Assembly: GCA_001464585.1 (NCBI GenBank)
Contig: LNFF01000008.1
Span: 62,001-126,000 of the forward strand
From: Gammaproteobacteria bacterium Ga0077554
GTDB lineage: Bacteria > Pseudomonadota > Gammaproteobacteria > Ga0077554 > Ga007554
Length of the DNA: 64,000 bases
Direction of reading: 5' to 3'
In this document: piece after piece, positions 43,544 through 51,998 of the stretch
Numbering within the stretch: the first letter of the stretch is position 1
Layout of the letters: the number at the start of each line of letters is the position of its first letter
Notes under the pieces: generated by a model
What the model saw: the letters and a program-made list of their open reading frames with translations, nothing else
Database searches by the model: none
Told to the model about the DNA's origin: nothing
Position numbers and translations under genes: made by a program

Positions 43544-44117
43544 TGCAATGCGGATTTGTCTGGCGGCCTGCCTGTGCCTGATCGGGCTGTGGCCGCTCAC
43601 CAGCGCCGCAATGACGGGCGATAAAGAACAACCCATCACCATTGAAGCGGACCGCGTCGATATCGACGATAAAAAAGGTGTGAGCATCTACCAGGGCAAA
43701 GTGCGTGTGACGCAGGGCAGCATGGTGATGACAGCCGACACCGTAACTACCCACGCGGTGGGTGATAAGCAGGCCAGGCAGCGCGAGCTGGATAAAATAA
43801 TTGCCGTGGGTGCGCCTGCGCATTTCCGTCAGTTACTCGATACCAAAGATGCCAAAACCGGCAAGAATGAAGAAATGCGCGGCCAGGCGCTACGCATCGA
43901 TTATTTCGCACGGGAAGAGCGCCTGGTATTGCAAGGTGGCAGCCATATATGGAAAGAGGGCGATGAATTTTCCGGAAATGTTATTGAATATGACGTTGCC
44001 CAGGAAACGGTAAAGGCCGCGATGGGAAATGTTGGGGGACAGGCAGGGGAGGGTCCCCCGGAGCGGGTGCATGCAGTGATTCAACCGCGCCGCAAAAAAG
44101 ACGCCAAGGCGCCATGA
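43524..44117 (+). CDS. lptA: LPS transport periplasmic protein LptA
   Basis: A 197-residue protein with a signal peptide ('ICLAACLCLIGLWPLTSAA', cleavage near 30) and an OstA-type domain: 'QPITIEADRVDIDDKKGVSI', 'YQGKVRVTQGSMVMTADTV' and 'ALRIDYFAREERLVLQGG'. It bridges LptC and the outer-membrane LptD. The first ATG at 43524 overlaps lptC by 20 bases; an alternative ATG at 43548, after the lptC stop, is equally reasonable and still leaves a complete signal peptide. lptB follows after 24 bases. Confidence 0.91.
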   Translation: MFQQRINAMRICLAACLCLIGLWPLTSAAMTGDKEQPITIEADRVDIDDKKGVSIYQGKVRVTQGSMVMTADTVTTHAVGDKQARQRELDKIIAVGAPAHFRQLLDTKDAKTGKNEEMRGQALRIDYFAREERLVLQGGSHIWKEGDEFSGNVIEYDVAQETVKAAMGNVGGQAGEGPPERVHAVIQPRRKKDAKAP

Positions 44118-44141
44118 GTTTTTTTCTGTGAGCCTCATGCC

Positions 44142-44867
44142 GTGAGTGTTTTAATCGCACATGATATTGCCAAACGCTACCGCTCGCGCAATGTCGTGAA
44201 TGGCGTATCGCTGGAAGTGAACAGCGGTGAAGTGGTCGGCCTGCTAGGGCCCAATGGCGCGGGCAAGACCACCTGCTTTTACATGATCGTGGGTCTGGTG
44301 CCGTGTGAAAGTGGCGCCATCACCCTGGATGGCGCGGACATCACCCACTATCCCATGCACGCCCGGGCGCGTATGGGGGTGGGCTATCTGCCTCAAGAGG
44401 CCTCGGTTTTCCGTAAGCTTAGCGTCGCTGATAACATTCTGGCGATTTTGCAAACTATTGCGGGATTAAGCCGCGCGCAGCAGCAGGAACATCTGGAGCA
44501 ATTGCTTCAAGAACTGCATATCGGCCATATCCGCACCAGTTTAGGCATGAGCTTGTCAGGCGGTGAACGGCGCCGGGTTGAAATAGCACGGGCGTTGGCG
44601 ACCCGGCCGCGTTTTATTTTGCTGGATGAGCCTTTCGCTGGTGTCGACCCTTTGTCCGTCATTGATATTCAGAACATAATTAACCACTTATGCGCAAAAG
44701 GCATTGGCGTGTTAATTACTGACCACAATGTGCGCGAGACGCTTGGTATTTGCGGGCGTGCCTATATCATGAATGCAGGCACTGTTATTGCAGCCGGTTC
44801 ACCGGATGATATTATTAATAATCAGGAAGTTAAAGATGTTTACTTGGGGCAGCAGTTCCAATTGTAG
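44142..44867 (+). CDS. lptB: LPS export ABC ATPase LptB
   Basis: A 241-residue ATPase with a GTG start. Walker A '[20 protein letters not shown]', '[19 protein letters not shown]', signature '[16 protein letters not shown]', Walker B '[16 protein letters not shown]' and '[19 protein letters not shown]' are the LptB hallmarks. It drives LPS extraction with LptF/LptG, which are not in the window. rpoN follows 99 bases later, as in most proteobacteria. Confidence 0.95.
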   Translation: MSVLIAHDIAKRYRSRNVVNGVSLEVNSGEVVGLLGPNGAGKTTCFYMIVGLVPCESGAITLDGADITHYPMHARARMGVGYLPQEASVFRKLSVADNILAILQTIAGLSRAQQQEHLEQLLQELHIGHIRTSLGMSLSGGERRRVEIARALATRPRFILLDEPFAGVDPLSVIDIQNIINHLCAKGIGVLITDHNVRETLGICGRAYIMNAGTVIAAGSPDDIINNQEVKDVYLGQQFQL

Positions 44868-44966
44868 CAAGCGTGGCAAAACGGGTTACACTACACTAAC
44901 TCCCCCATTGAGATCACGGCGTGATATATTACTCGGATTACCTGCTGGATCGTCCCTTTTATTAAT

Positions 44967-46562
44967 ATGAAACAGTCACTTCAACTTCGGCTTGGGCAGC
45001 ATCTTACCATGACGCCCCAACTGCAACAGGCGATCCGCCTGCTGCAGTTGTCTACGCTTGAACTGCAAACCGAGGTGCAGCAAGCTTTGGAAGCGAATCC
45101 CCTGCTGGAGCTCGCCGAAGAAGGGGAGCCCGAATCCGTGGCGGCTTTCGAGCAGGAAATGCAATCCTCGCTTCAAATGGTTGAAGATTTGCTGCAAGCC
45201 GCAGAACATTCTGAAGCCCAGGAATACATGTCCACCGAAATTACCGGTGGCATTATGGACAACATGTCCACGACGTCTACAAGTGCTGACAACGCCGACC
45301 TGCCCAATGGTGGCCTGGATGGAGAAAGGCACGAAGCTGACGTGGGTATGCAGCTCTCCGAAATTCCTGATGACCTGCCGGTCGATAGCTCGTGGGATGA
45401 AATTTATGATTCCCTGCCGCAGACATCCAGCGGCGATCAGGATGGGCGTGAATACGAAACGCAGGGAGAATCGCCCGCAGCATTGTACGATCATCTGACA
45501 TGGCAGATGCGCATGACGCCCTTTAGCGAAACCGATGCAATTATTGCCACCGCTATCATTGATTCAATTAATGATGATGGCTATCTGACCAGCTCCCTGG
45601 AAGATATCTGGACCAGCCTGAAACAGGATCTCGACATAGATCTGAGCGAAGTGAAGTCGGTATTACAGCATGTGCAAACTTTCGACCCGCCGGGTGTGGC
45701 TGCCCGTGACTTGCGTGAATGTTTATTAATCCAGCTACAGCAATATGCGTCATCCACCCCGTGGCGCGAACAGGCCATGCACATCGTGCGGGAACATCTG
45801 GATCTATTGGGAAGCCATGATTACGCACAGTTGATGCGCCGCATGAAGGTGTCCCAGCCAGAACTGGCACAGATTAATGGCCTGATTCAAAAATTAAATC
45901 CCCGCCCCGGCAGTCCTTATTCCAGCAACACCTCCGAATATGTCATTCCTGATGTGTTCGTCAGAAAAAAACGCGGTGTATGGCGTGTCGAACTCAACGC
46001 AGAAGCCATGCCGCGAATCCGCATTAATTCCCAATATGCGGGCTTGATCAAGCGTGCCGACAACAGCACTGACAATACCTATTTAAGAAATCATTTGCAG
46101 GAAGCGCGCTGGTTTATCAAAAGCCTGCAAAGCCGTCATGAAACATTGTTGCGTGTCGCATCATCCATTGTGGAGCGCCAGCGTGCCTTTCTTGACCATG
46201 GCCCCGAAGCCATGAAGCCCTTGGTATTGCATGATATTGCTGAGGTGGTGGGCATGCATGAATCAACCATTTCGCGGGTGACTACGCAGAAATATATGCA
46301 CACGCCGCAAGGGATTTTTGAGCTTAAATATTTCTTTTCCAGCCATGTGTCCACGGCAGAGGGCGGCATGTGTTCCGCCACTGCAATACGTGCCTTGATC
46401 AAGAAATTGGTGGCTGCGGAAAATCCGCAAAAACCGCTCAGCGATAGCCAGCTTGCCGATCTTCTTGCGCAACAAGGCATCAATGTAGCGCGCCGCACGG
46501 TGGCGAAATACCGTGAAGCATTGACGATCGTGCCTTCCAGTGAGCGGAAGCGATTAACCTGA
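44967..46562 (+). CDS. rpoN: RNA polymerase sigma-54 factor RpoN
   Basis: A 531-residue sigma factor. Region I is Gln/Leu-rich ('[20 protein letters not shown]'), region II is acidic (about 60-170), and the core-binding and DNA-binding domains follow. '[20 protein letters not shown]' near 410-430 is the helix-turn-helix, and the RpoN box '[12 protein letters not shown]' lies close to the C-terminus. It reads -24/-12 promoters activated by enhancer-binding proteins; a good match occurs in this window at 63027. The next gene would normally be hpf, but a MITE-like element lies there instead. Confidence 0.96.
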   Translation: MKQSLQLRLGQHLTMTPQLQQAIRLLQLSTLELQTEVQQALEANPLLELAEEGEPESVAAFEQEMQSSLQMVEDLLQAAEHSEAQEYMSTEITGGIMDNMSTTSTSADNADLPNGGLDGERHEADVGMQLSEIPDDLPVDSSWDEIYDSLPQTSSGDQDGREYETQGESPAALYDHLTWQMRMTPFSETDAIIATAIIDSINDDGYLTSSLEDIWTSLKQDLDIDLSEVKSVLQHVQTFDPPGVAARDLRECLLIQLQQYASSTPWREQAMHIVREHLDLLGSHDYAQLMRRMKVSQPELAQINGLIQKLNPRPGSPYSSNTSEYVIPDVFVRKKRGVWRVELNAEAMPRIRINSQYAGLIKRADNSTDNTYLRNHLQEARWFIKSLQSRHETLLRVASSIVERQRAFLDHGPEAMKPLVLHDIAEVVGMHESTISRVTTQKYMHTPQGIFELKYFFSSHVSTAEGGMCSATAIRALIKKLVAAENPQKPLSDSQLADLLAQQGINVARRTVAKYREALTIVPSSERKRLT

Positions 46563-46606
46563 TTATTTTTCAGTAACATTCCTGTCAGGGTGAGGGGGAT
46601 GTTTTG

Positions 46607-46750
46607 AAGGGCGCCTCTATAAATGCGATCAAGGTGCGAGGGCAAGGCGAAAATAGGCGAAAAAGCGGAGTGTACACGTAGTACATGAGCATTTTGAGCC
46701 TATTTTCAACGCAGCCATCGCGGCTTCAGCGAATTTATAGAGGTGCCCTT
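46607..46750. mobile_element. MITE-like element B (144 bp) between rpoN and ptsN
   Basis: Terminal inverted repeats of 21 bases match at 19 positions. The left end is AAGGGCGCCTCTATAAATGCG (46607-46627, with one further base beyond the 20-base core); the right end at 46730-46750 is its near-complement with an A in place of the second G-block base. The interior includes further inverted pairs ('AAAATAGGC' / 'GCCTATTTT'). No coding capacity. It occupies the site where hpf usually sits. Confidence 0.75.
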
Positions 46751-46842
46751 AAATCAAGCAAAGGAATGCCACGGTGATGTAAGTTAACACATTCCCCTGC
46801 ACAGCTTAATGGCGTGCTTTGGATGAGGTATTGCGAAAGAAC

Positions 46843-47337
46843 ATGCAAATAGCAGATTTAGTAACACCCGAACGTGTTGCCTGCAGCGCTAAAATAAGCA
46901 GCAAGAAACGCGCGTTTGAATTATTGGCTGAATTGCTTGCTAAAAATCAGCAGGGATTAAGCCAGGCAGAAATCATGGACAGCTTGCTGGCGCGTGAGCG
47001 TCTGGGCAGTACGGGTTTAGGGCACGGTGTGGCGATCCCGCATGGCCGCAGTAAAAAATTGAGCCGCGCCATCGGCGCTTTTGTGCAGCTTGAAAAAGGC
47101 ATAGACTTTGATGCCATTGATAACCAACCGGTAGACTTGTTATTTGTGCTGCTGGTGCCAGAGCAATGCACTGACGAGCACCTGCAAGTGCTGGCAAGTC
47201 TGGCCGAGATGTTGGGTGATGATCTCATGCGGGATAAACTGCATGCAGCCAAAAGTTGTGAAGAATTATGCGGGTTGATGGGGGCTTCTGTTGCGCAGGC
47301 GCCAGGCATTGATGCACCCCGTGCCCCACATGCCTGA
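46843..47337 (+). CDS. ptsN: Nitrogen PTS EIIA component PtsN
   Basis: About 164 residues from the ATG at 46843; a TTG 24 bases earlier is in frame but less likely. 'LLARERLGSTGLGHGVAIPH' carries the phosphorylatable His, and 'AIGAFVQLEKGIDFDAIDNQ' with 'LFVLLVPEQCTDEHLQVLAS' completes the EIIA-Ntr fold. The protein regulates potassium, nitrogen and stress functions according to its phosphorylation state. About 12 extra residues at the C-terminus ('PGIDAPRAPHA') are unusual. hprK follows after 5 bases. Confidence 0.92.
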   Translation: MQIADLVTPERVACSAKISSKKRAFELLAELLAKNQQGLSQAEIMDSLLARERLGSTGLGHGVAIPHGRSKKLSRAIGAFVQLEKGIDFDAIDNQPVDLLFVLLVPEQCTDEHLQVLASLAEMLGDDLMRDKLHAAKSCEELCGLMGASVAQAPGIDAPRAPHA

Positions 47338-47342
47338 ACCTT

Positions 47343-48419
47343 ATGCCTACCTCCCTTTCAACGCGCATATTATTTGATTTTCACCGCGAAAAACTTGCGC
47401 TGGAATGGTTGGCGGGCCACTCGGGCGGGGAGCGGCCCATTAATGTATGCAAACAGCCCCCAGCCACAAATTTCGCCGCGCAGGGATGCGCAAGTGCCTT
47501 GGGCGCAGGATGCGCAGGAGCGGCCTCTGCCTCGCCATCGTTAGGCGCGCCATCCAAAACTCCTGAAAATAGGGCGCTGATCGGGCGGCTTAATCTTATT
47601 TATCCTAACCTGATCCAGGTATTGGGTATTTCAGAATTGGCATATCTGGCAGGGCTGGGCAAAAACTCGCATGAGGACGCATTGCGGCAGTTGTTTGAGA
47701 GTAAACCTGCCGTTGTCATAATCGCCGATAAGCAGCATGCTTCCCCGGTGCTGGCCACTGAATTGATTCACTATGCCGAACGCAGTGGCACGCCGCTGCT
47801 TGCTTCCCTGTTGTCCAGTGATGCAATAATTAATCATCTGCATTATTATTTGGCTAATTTGCTGGCTGATAAAGTCGTATTGCATGGCGTGTTTATGGAG
47901 GTGTTAGGCATAGGCGTGCTGCTTACCGGAGACAGTGGGGTAGGAAAAAGCGAGTTGGCACTGGAGCTGGTGAGCCGCGGAAACCGTCTTATTGCCGATG
48001 ATTCGCCCGAGTTTTCATGCATTGCACCTGATACCTTAAATGGCACCTGCCCAGCATTATTGCGGGATTTTCTTGAAGTACGAGGATTGGGTGTATTGAA
48101 TATCCGTGCCATGTTTGGCGACAGTGCAATCAAGAATAATAAATATTTGCGGCTCATTATTCATCTCAAACAAATGAGTGATGAAGAGGTGCGCAATATG
48201 GACCGTTTGCAGGGTAATCATAGTACGTGCAGGATTTTAGAGGTTAACGTGCCGCAAACCGCCTTGCCCGTGGCGCCGGGCCGCAATCTGGCGGTGCTGG
48301 TTGAGGGGGCGGTGCGCAACCATATATTATCTTTCAGCGGTTATAGTGCCGCGAGTGATTTTGCGGAACGGCAACGCCAACATATGGTACAGGCAAGCGA
48401 TGAAACTGCTCATAGTTAG
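47343..48419 (+). CDS. hprK: HPr kinase/phosphorylase HprK with repeat-derived insertion
   Basis: A 358-residue bifunctional enzyme; about 315 is usual. 'VLLTGDSGVGKSELALELVS' near 190-210 is the P-loop, and 'LEVRGLGVLNIRAMFGDSAI' near 245-265 is the HprK signature. It phosphorylates or dephosphorylates Ser46 of HPr, encoded at 49816. In the N-terminal domain, between 'LAGHSGGERPI' and 'RALIGRLNLIYPNLIQVLG', about 40 extra residues rich in Ala, Gly, Ser and Pro (roughly 34-77) are encoded by repeat DNA holding the hairpin at 47474-47498. The frame is open, so the protein is probably functional. The end overlaps rapZ by 20 bases. Confidence 0.92.
   Translation: MPTSLSTRILFDFHREKLALEWLAGHSGGERPINVCKQPPATNFAAQGCASALGAGCAGAASASPSLGAPSKTPENRALIGRLNLIYPNLIQVLGISELAYLAGLGKNSHEDALRQLFESKPAVVIIADKQHASPVLATELIHYAERSGTPLLASLLSSDAIINHLHYYLANLLADKVVLHGVFMEVLGIGVLLTGDSGVGKSELALELVSRGNRLIADDSPEFSCIAPDTLNGTCPALLRDFLEVRGLGVLNIRAMFGDSAIKNNKYLRLIIHLKQMSDEEVRNMDRLQGNHSTCRILEVNVPQTALPVAPGRNLAVLVEGAVRNHILSFSGYSAASDFAERQRQHMVQASDETAHS
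47474..47498 (+). repeat. Protein-embedded hairpin repeat, copy in hprK
   Basis: A 25-base unit with the stem changed on both sides to GCGCA/TGCGC, read in the same frame as A-A-Q-G-C-A-S-A at about residues 45-52 of HprK. The flanking AAGTGCC and CGCCG are conserved with the livF and lpxK copies. Confidence 0.82.
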
Positions 48420-49248
48420 TGGATTATCCGGCTCAGGCAAGAGTATTGCGCTTCATGCGCTGGAAGATCTGGACTATTACTGCATTGACAATCTTCCCAT
48501 GGAATTATTATCCGCTTTTGCGGCGCAGATGAGCAGTGCCAAGAGCCAGTATCACGATGCGGCCGTGGGTGTGGATGCGCGTAATCTTGCCACTGATTTT
48601 CAGGATTTCCCGCAAATTATCAGCAACATCAAGCAAGCTGGATTGCAATGTGAAATATTTTTCCTGGACGCAGATGATGGTACGTTGTTCAAACGATTTA
48701 GCGAAACCCGGCGTAAACACCCCCTGACCCGCATGGATGTATCGCTGGCGGAAGCGATACGTGCCGAGCGTAGATTGCTCGAACCCATTGCCGCGCTTGC
48801 AGATTGGCATATTGATACCAGCCGGACCAATATCCATCAATTGCGTAGCTTGATCCAATCGCGTGTGGCACGGCAAATTGCGCTATCGCTGTCTTTTGTA
48901 TCCTTTGGCTATAAGCATGGCATGCCGGTGGATGCTGATTTTGTGTTTGATGTGCGATGCCTGCCTAATCCACACTGGGAACCGCCAATGCGGTTATTGA
49001 CGGGGCTGGACTCGGATGTTGTACATTTCCTGGAGAGCCACTCCATGGTCGAGCAGATGTTCAGTGATATTAAAAAGTTTCTGGAAACCTGGATTCCCCA
49101 GTTTGAAGCGGAAAATCGCAATTATGTAACGGTTGCTATTGGGTGTACCGGTGGTCAGCATCGTTCTGTTTATCTGGTGGAACGGTTAGCGGCTTATTTT
49201 TTGCGTACTCGACCGAATGTGTTGAGGCGCCATAGAGAGTTGGCTTGA
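48400..49248 (+). CDS. rapZ: RNase adapter protein RapZ
   Basis: A 282-residue protein with P-loop 'LLIVSGLSGSGKSIALHALE' at the N-terminus, 'DYYCIDNLPMELL', and the C-terminal domain 'FGYKHGMPVDADFVFDVRCL', 'NPHWEPPMRLLTGLDSDV' and 'VTVAIGCTGGQHRSVYLVER'. RapZ binds nucleotide and amino-sugar metabolites and guides RNase E to small RNAs that control GlmS in enterobacteria; RNase E is encoded in this window. The ATG at 48400 was chosen by homology, although the frame is open upstream inside hprK. It ends overlapping the EIIA gene by four bases. Confidence 0.94.
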   Translation: MKLLIVSGLSGSGKSIALHALEDLDYYCIDNLPMELLSAFAAQMSSAKSQYHDAAVGVDARNLATDFQDFPQIISNIKQAGLQCEIFFLDADDGTLFKRFSETRRKHPLTRMDVSLAEAIRAERRLLEPIAALADWHIDTSRTNIHQLRSLIQSRVARQIALSLSFVSFGYKHGMPVDADFVFDVRCLPNPHWEPPMRLLTGLDSDVVHFLESHSMVEQMFSDIKKFLETWIPQFEAENRNYVTVAIGCTGGQHRSVYLVERLAAYFLRTRPNVLRRHRELA

Positions 49249-49634
49249 TGATTGGGTTATTGATAATTACACATAATAACATCGGCGCTGAGTTGATTGA
49301 GACCGCCACCGCGATGTTGGGCGTGTGTCCCGTGATGGTAGCTGTGCTTTCAGTAAAGCCTGACAGTGACCCTGATGCAGTATTGCGTGAGGCGCAACAT
49401 TCTATAGTTGGGCTTAACAGGGGCGCGGGGGTGCTGGTATTGACGGATATGTATGGTTCTACCCCGAGCAATATTGCTGCTCATCTTGTTAATGAAAAGC
49501 AGGTAAAGGTTGTTGCGGGTATAAATTTGCCAATGTTGGTGCGGGTGCTTAATTATCCACAACTTGATCTGCATCAATTAGCGGATAAAGCATTGAGCGG
49601 TGGCCGTGACGGTATTTTATTATGCAAGCCATGA
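49245..49634 (+). CDS. PTS EIIA component, mannose family (ManX-type, stand-alone)
   Basis: A 129-residue EIIA-Man domain. 'MIGLLIITHNNIGAELIETA' carries the phosphorylatable His9, and 'GVLVLTDMYGSTPSNIAAHL' near 68-87 is the family signature. No EIIB, EIIC or EIID gene is nearby. In proteobacteria that lack sugar PTS, this protein with HPr, HprK and EI forms a regulatory phosphorelay. The start overlaps rapZ by four bases. Immediately after the stop codon lies a MITE-like element. Confidence 0.9.
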   Translation: MMIGLLIITHNNIGAELIETATAMLGVCPVMVAVLSVKPDSDPDAVLREAQHSIVGLNRGAGVLVLTDMYGSTPSNIAAHLVNEKQVKVVAGINLPMLVRVLNYPQLDLHQLADKALSGGRDGILLCKP

Positions 49635-49796
49635 GTGTCGTGAATCAGGAGTATCGGAACATGAAACGGCGTCTTTTTTCGCCATACGTCGTTGCAACCC
49701 CTTGCCGCACAATGAGTGCGGCGGCGGGTCTGCGCCTGGTCTGGCAAAAAAATCCATCCGTTTCATCCTGTTCCGATATTCCTTATTCACGACACT
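49634..49796. mobile_element. MITE-like element C (163 bp) between EIIA and HPr genes
   Basis: 28-base terminal inverted repeats (49634-49661 and 49769-49796) differ at only two positions. The left end begins AGTGTCGTGAATCAGGAG and the right end is the complement of AGTGTCGTGAATAAGGAA. The similarity continues, with a two-base gap, into ATGAAACGG. Inside is a smaller hairpin (GCCGCAC / GTGCGGC near 49704-49722). There is no coding capacity. It begins on the last base of the EIIA stop codon. Confidence 0.75.
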
Positions 49797-49815
49797 AGCG
49801 GAGGCGTGATTTTTC

Positions 49816-50085
49816 ATGGTACGTAAAGAAATTATTATAATTAATAAACTGGGTTTACATGCCCGTGCCGCTTCCAAGTTTGTGATTCTGGCATCAGGGT
49901 TTAAAAGTGACATCCATCTGGCGCGTGGCGTGCGTGAAGTGAATGGTAAAAGCATTATGGGTGTAATGATGTTGGCCGCAGGCCGTGGCACATCAGTTAC
50001 ACTGACAGCAGAAGGCGAAGATGAGCAGGCCGCCGCACTGGCATTGGAGAACCTGATTAACGAGCGTTTTGGTGAGGATGAGTAA
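49816..50085 (+). CDS. ptsH: Phosphocarrier protein HPr
   Basis: An 89-residue protein. 'INKLGLHARAASKFVILAS' carries the EI-phosphorylated His15, and 'EVNGKSIMGVMMLAAGRGT' carries the Ser46 region targeted by HprK. It passes phosphate from EI to the EIIA proteins and is modified by HprK, both encoded nearby. GGAGG about 12 bases upstream serves as ribosome site, just outside the MITE. EI follows 83 bases later. Confidence 0.95.
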   Translation: MVRKEIIIINKLGLHARAASKFVILASGFKSDIHLARGVREVNGKSIMGVMMLAAGRGTSVTLTAEGEDEQAAALALENLINERFGEDE

Positions 50086-50168
50086 GGATTAGTTGTATGT
50101 AGATTCTGGATACGTCAGAAGTTCGATAAGCAATAACCATTTTTCCACAGGATGGTGATTTTAGGATT

Positions 50169-51905
50169 ATGGGACTGATACTGACAGGGGTGGGTGTATC
50201 AAAAGGGATTGCTATCGGCAATGCCTGCGTGTTGAACCGTGATCAGTTTGAGATTAATGAATATGTTCTGCCCAAGCATCTTGTTGCTGAAGAAGTGGCG
50301 CGATTTCGGCAGGCGTTAGCCACCGCCAAAAAACAACTTAAAGAAATACATCGCAAAATCCCCCGTAACACTCCGATTGATATTGCCTCTTTTCTCGAAA
50401 CGCACGTATTGATGCTGGATGACAGTGCGTTATCTGATGTTCCTGTAAGGCTGATAAAAAGTCAGCAATGCAATGCGGCGTGGGCATTGAAGCAGCAACG
50501 GGATGCCCTGGTAGGTGTATTTGAAGCCATGGATGACCCCTATTTGCGCACGCGTAAAGATGACATTGATCATGTGGTGCATCGTATACTGCGTATATTA
50601 CTCAACCATGCACCCCAACCTTTTGAGGCTTCGGATAATCGCCTTGCTGGCTGTGTCATGGTGGTGGGAGATTTATCACCGGCCGATTCGCTGTTAATGC
50701 ACCAGCAAGGCATCGCCGCTTTTGTGACGGAGTCGGGTGGAGTGACTTCCCATGCGACGATTCTGGCGCGCAGTCTGGGCATTCCTGCGGTTGCCGGTGT
50801 GCGGCATGCCCGGCGTGATATTCCGCACAATGCTGTCGTGGTCATTGATGGTCAGCAAGGCTTGGTGCTGGTCGATCCTGATGAACATGCATTACGTTAT
50901 TTTCGCGCCAGGCAACGTGAAGAAAAGCGGTATGTTACGCAGCTTGCCAAGCTCAAGGATCAGCCTGCTGTTACCCGTGATGGCGTGACGATTACGTTGC
51001 AGGCCAATGTCGAATTGCCCGACGATCTGCATGCCCTGAAGCGCGTGGGTGCAACTGGTGTGGGTTTATACCGCACCGAATTTCTGTTTATGAACCGTGC
51101 GCAGTTGCCCAATGAAGATGAACAGTTGCACGCCTATTTGCATATTGTGCGCGGTATGAAAGGTGCGCCGATTACCATTCGCACCCTTGATTTGGGCGCT
51201 GACAAAATGTTGAATGGCTATCGCATTGGTATGCAGGGCGCGACTAATCCGGCCTTGGGGCTGCGTGCGGTACGCTTATGCTTAAAAGAACCATCGTTAT
51301 TTCGCACCCAGTTGCGTGCGATTCTGCGGGCTTCAGCGCACGGTGCGGTGCGCATGATGATTCCCATGTTGTCTGCGCCGCATGAGCTGGCCCAGGTGAT
51401 GCATCTGGTGGATCAGGTAAAGCAGGAACTCAAGGAAGAGGGACGTAAATATGATGAAAAAATGCCGATTGGAGGTATGATTGAAGTGCCTGCCGCCGCA
51501 TTGATGGCCGATGTTTTTGCGCGTCAACTGGATTTCATGTCGATCGGCACAAATGATTTGATTCAGTACGCGCTGGCGACGGATCGTATTGATGAAGCCG
51601 TCAATTATCTTTATAACCCCCTGCATCCGGGGGTGCTGCGCTTGATCGATATGACCATTAGCGCCGGACGTGAGGCGAACACACCGGTCGCCATGTGCGG
51701 TGAAATGGCGGGTGATAAGCGTTACACACGATTGTTGCTGGGAATGGGGCTTAACCAGTTCAGTATGCATCCCGCGATGCTGCTGGAGATCAAGAGCGTT
51801 GTTCAGGCAAGCAACCTGGCTGAATTGAGAAAAATGGCGCGTAAGGTATTGAGATGTTCAGATCCCGATGAGATTAATGCCCTGGTAGACAAGATGAATG
51901 CGTGA
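50169..51905 (+). CDS. ptsI: Phosphoenolpyruvate-protein phosphotransferase (PTS Enzyme I)
   Basis: A 578-residue EI. The N-terminal HPr-binding domain is followed by 'GVTSHATILARSLGIPAVAG' near 190-209 with the phosphorylated His, the linker, and the PEP-binding barrel with 'GVGLYRTEFLFMNRAQLPNE', 'IRTLDLGADK', 'MIPMLSAPHELAQVM', 'DFMSIGTNDLIQYALATDR' and 'PVAMCGEMAGD' with the catalytic Cys. It starts the phosphorelay to HPr. No GAF domain is present, so it is PtsI rather than PtsP. The gene ends the PTS cluster. Confidence 0.95.
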   Translation: MGLILTGVGVSKGIAIGNACVLNRDQFEINEYVLPKHLVAEEVARFRQALATAKKQLKEIHRKIPRNTPIDIASFLETHVLMLDDSALSDVPVRLIKSQQCNAAWALKQQRDALVGVFEAMDDPYLRTRKDDIDHVVHRILRILLNHAPQPFEASDNRLAGCVMVVGDLSPADSLLMHQQGIAAFVTESGGVTSHATILARSLGIPAVAGVRHARRDIPHNAVVVIDGQQGLVLVDPDEHALRYFRARQREEKRYVTQLAKLKDQPAVTRDGVTITLQANVELPDDLHALKRVGATGVGLYRTEFLFMNRAQLPNEDEQLHAYLHIVRGMKGAPITIRTLDLGADKMLNGYRIGMQGATNPALGLRAVRLCLKEPSLFRTQLRAILRASAHGAVRMMIPMLSAPHELAQVMHLVDQVKQELKEEGRKYDEKMPIGGMIEVPAAALMADVFARQLDFMSIGTNDLIQYALATDRIDEAVNYLYNPLHPGVLRLIDMTISAGREANTPVAMCGEMAGDKRYTRLLLGMGLNQFSMHPAMLLEIKSVVQASNLAELRKMARKVLRCSDPDEINALVDKMNA

Positions 51906-51998
51906 GCTTGATCCTGCAATTTAAAAAATGTAACTTTTATTTCCAATTCCTCTGCATTTTTCATACACTTGCGGTCATCAACCAAAAAAAGCTGAACG

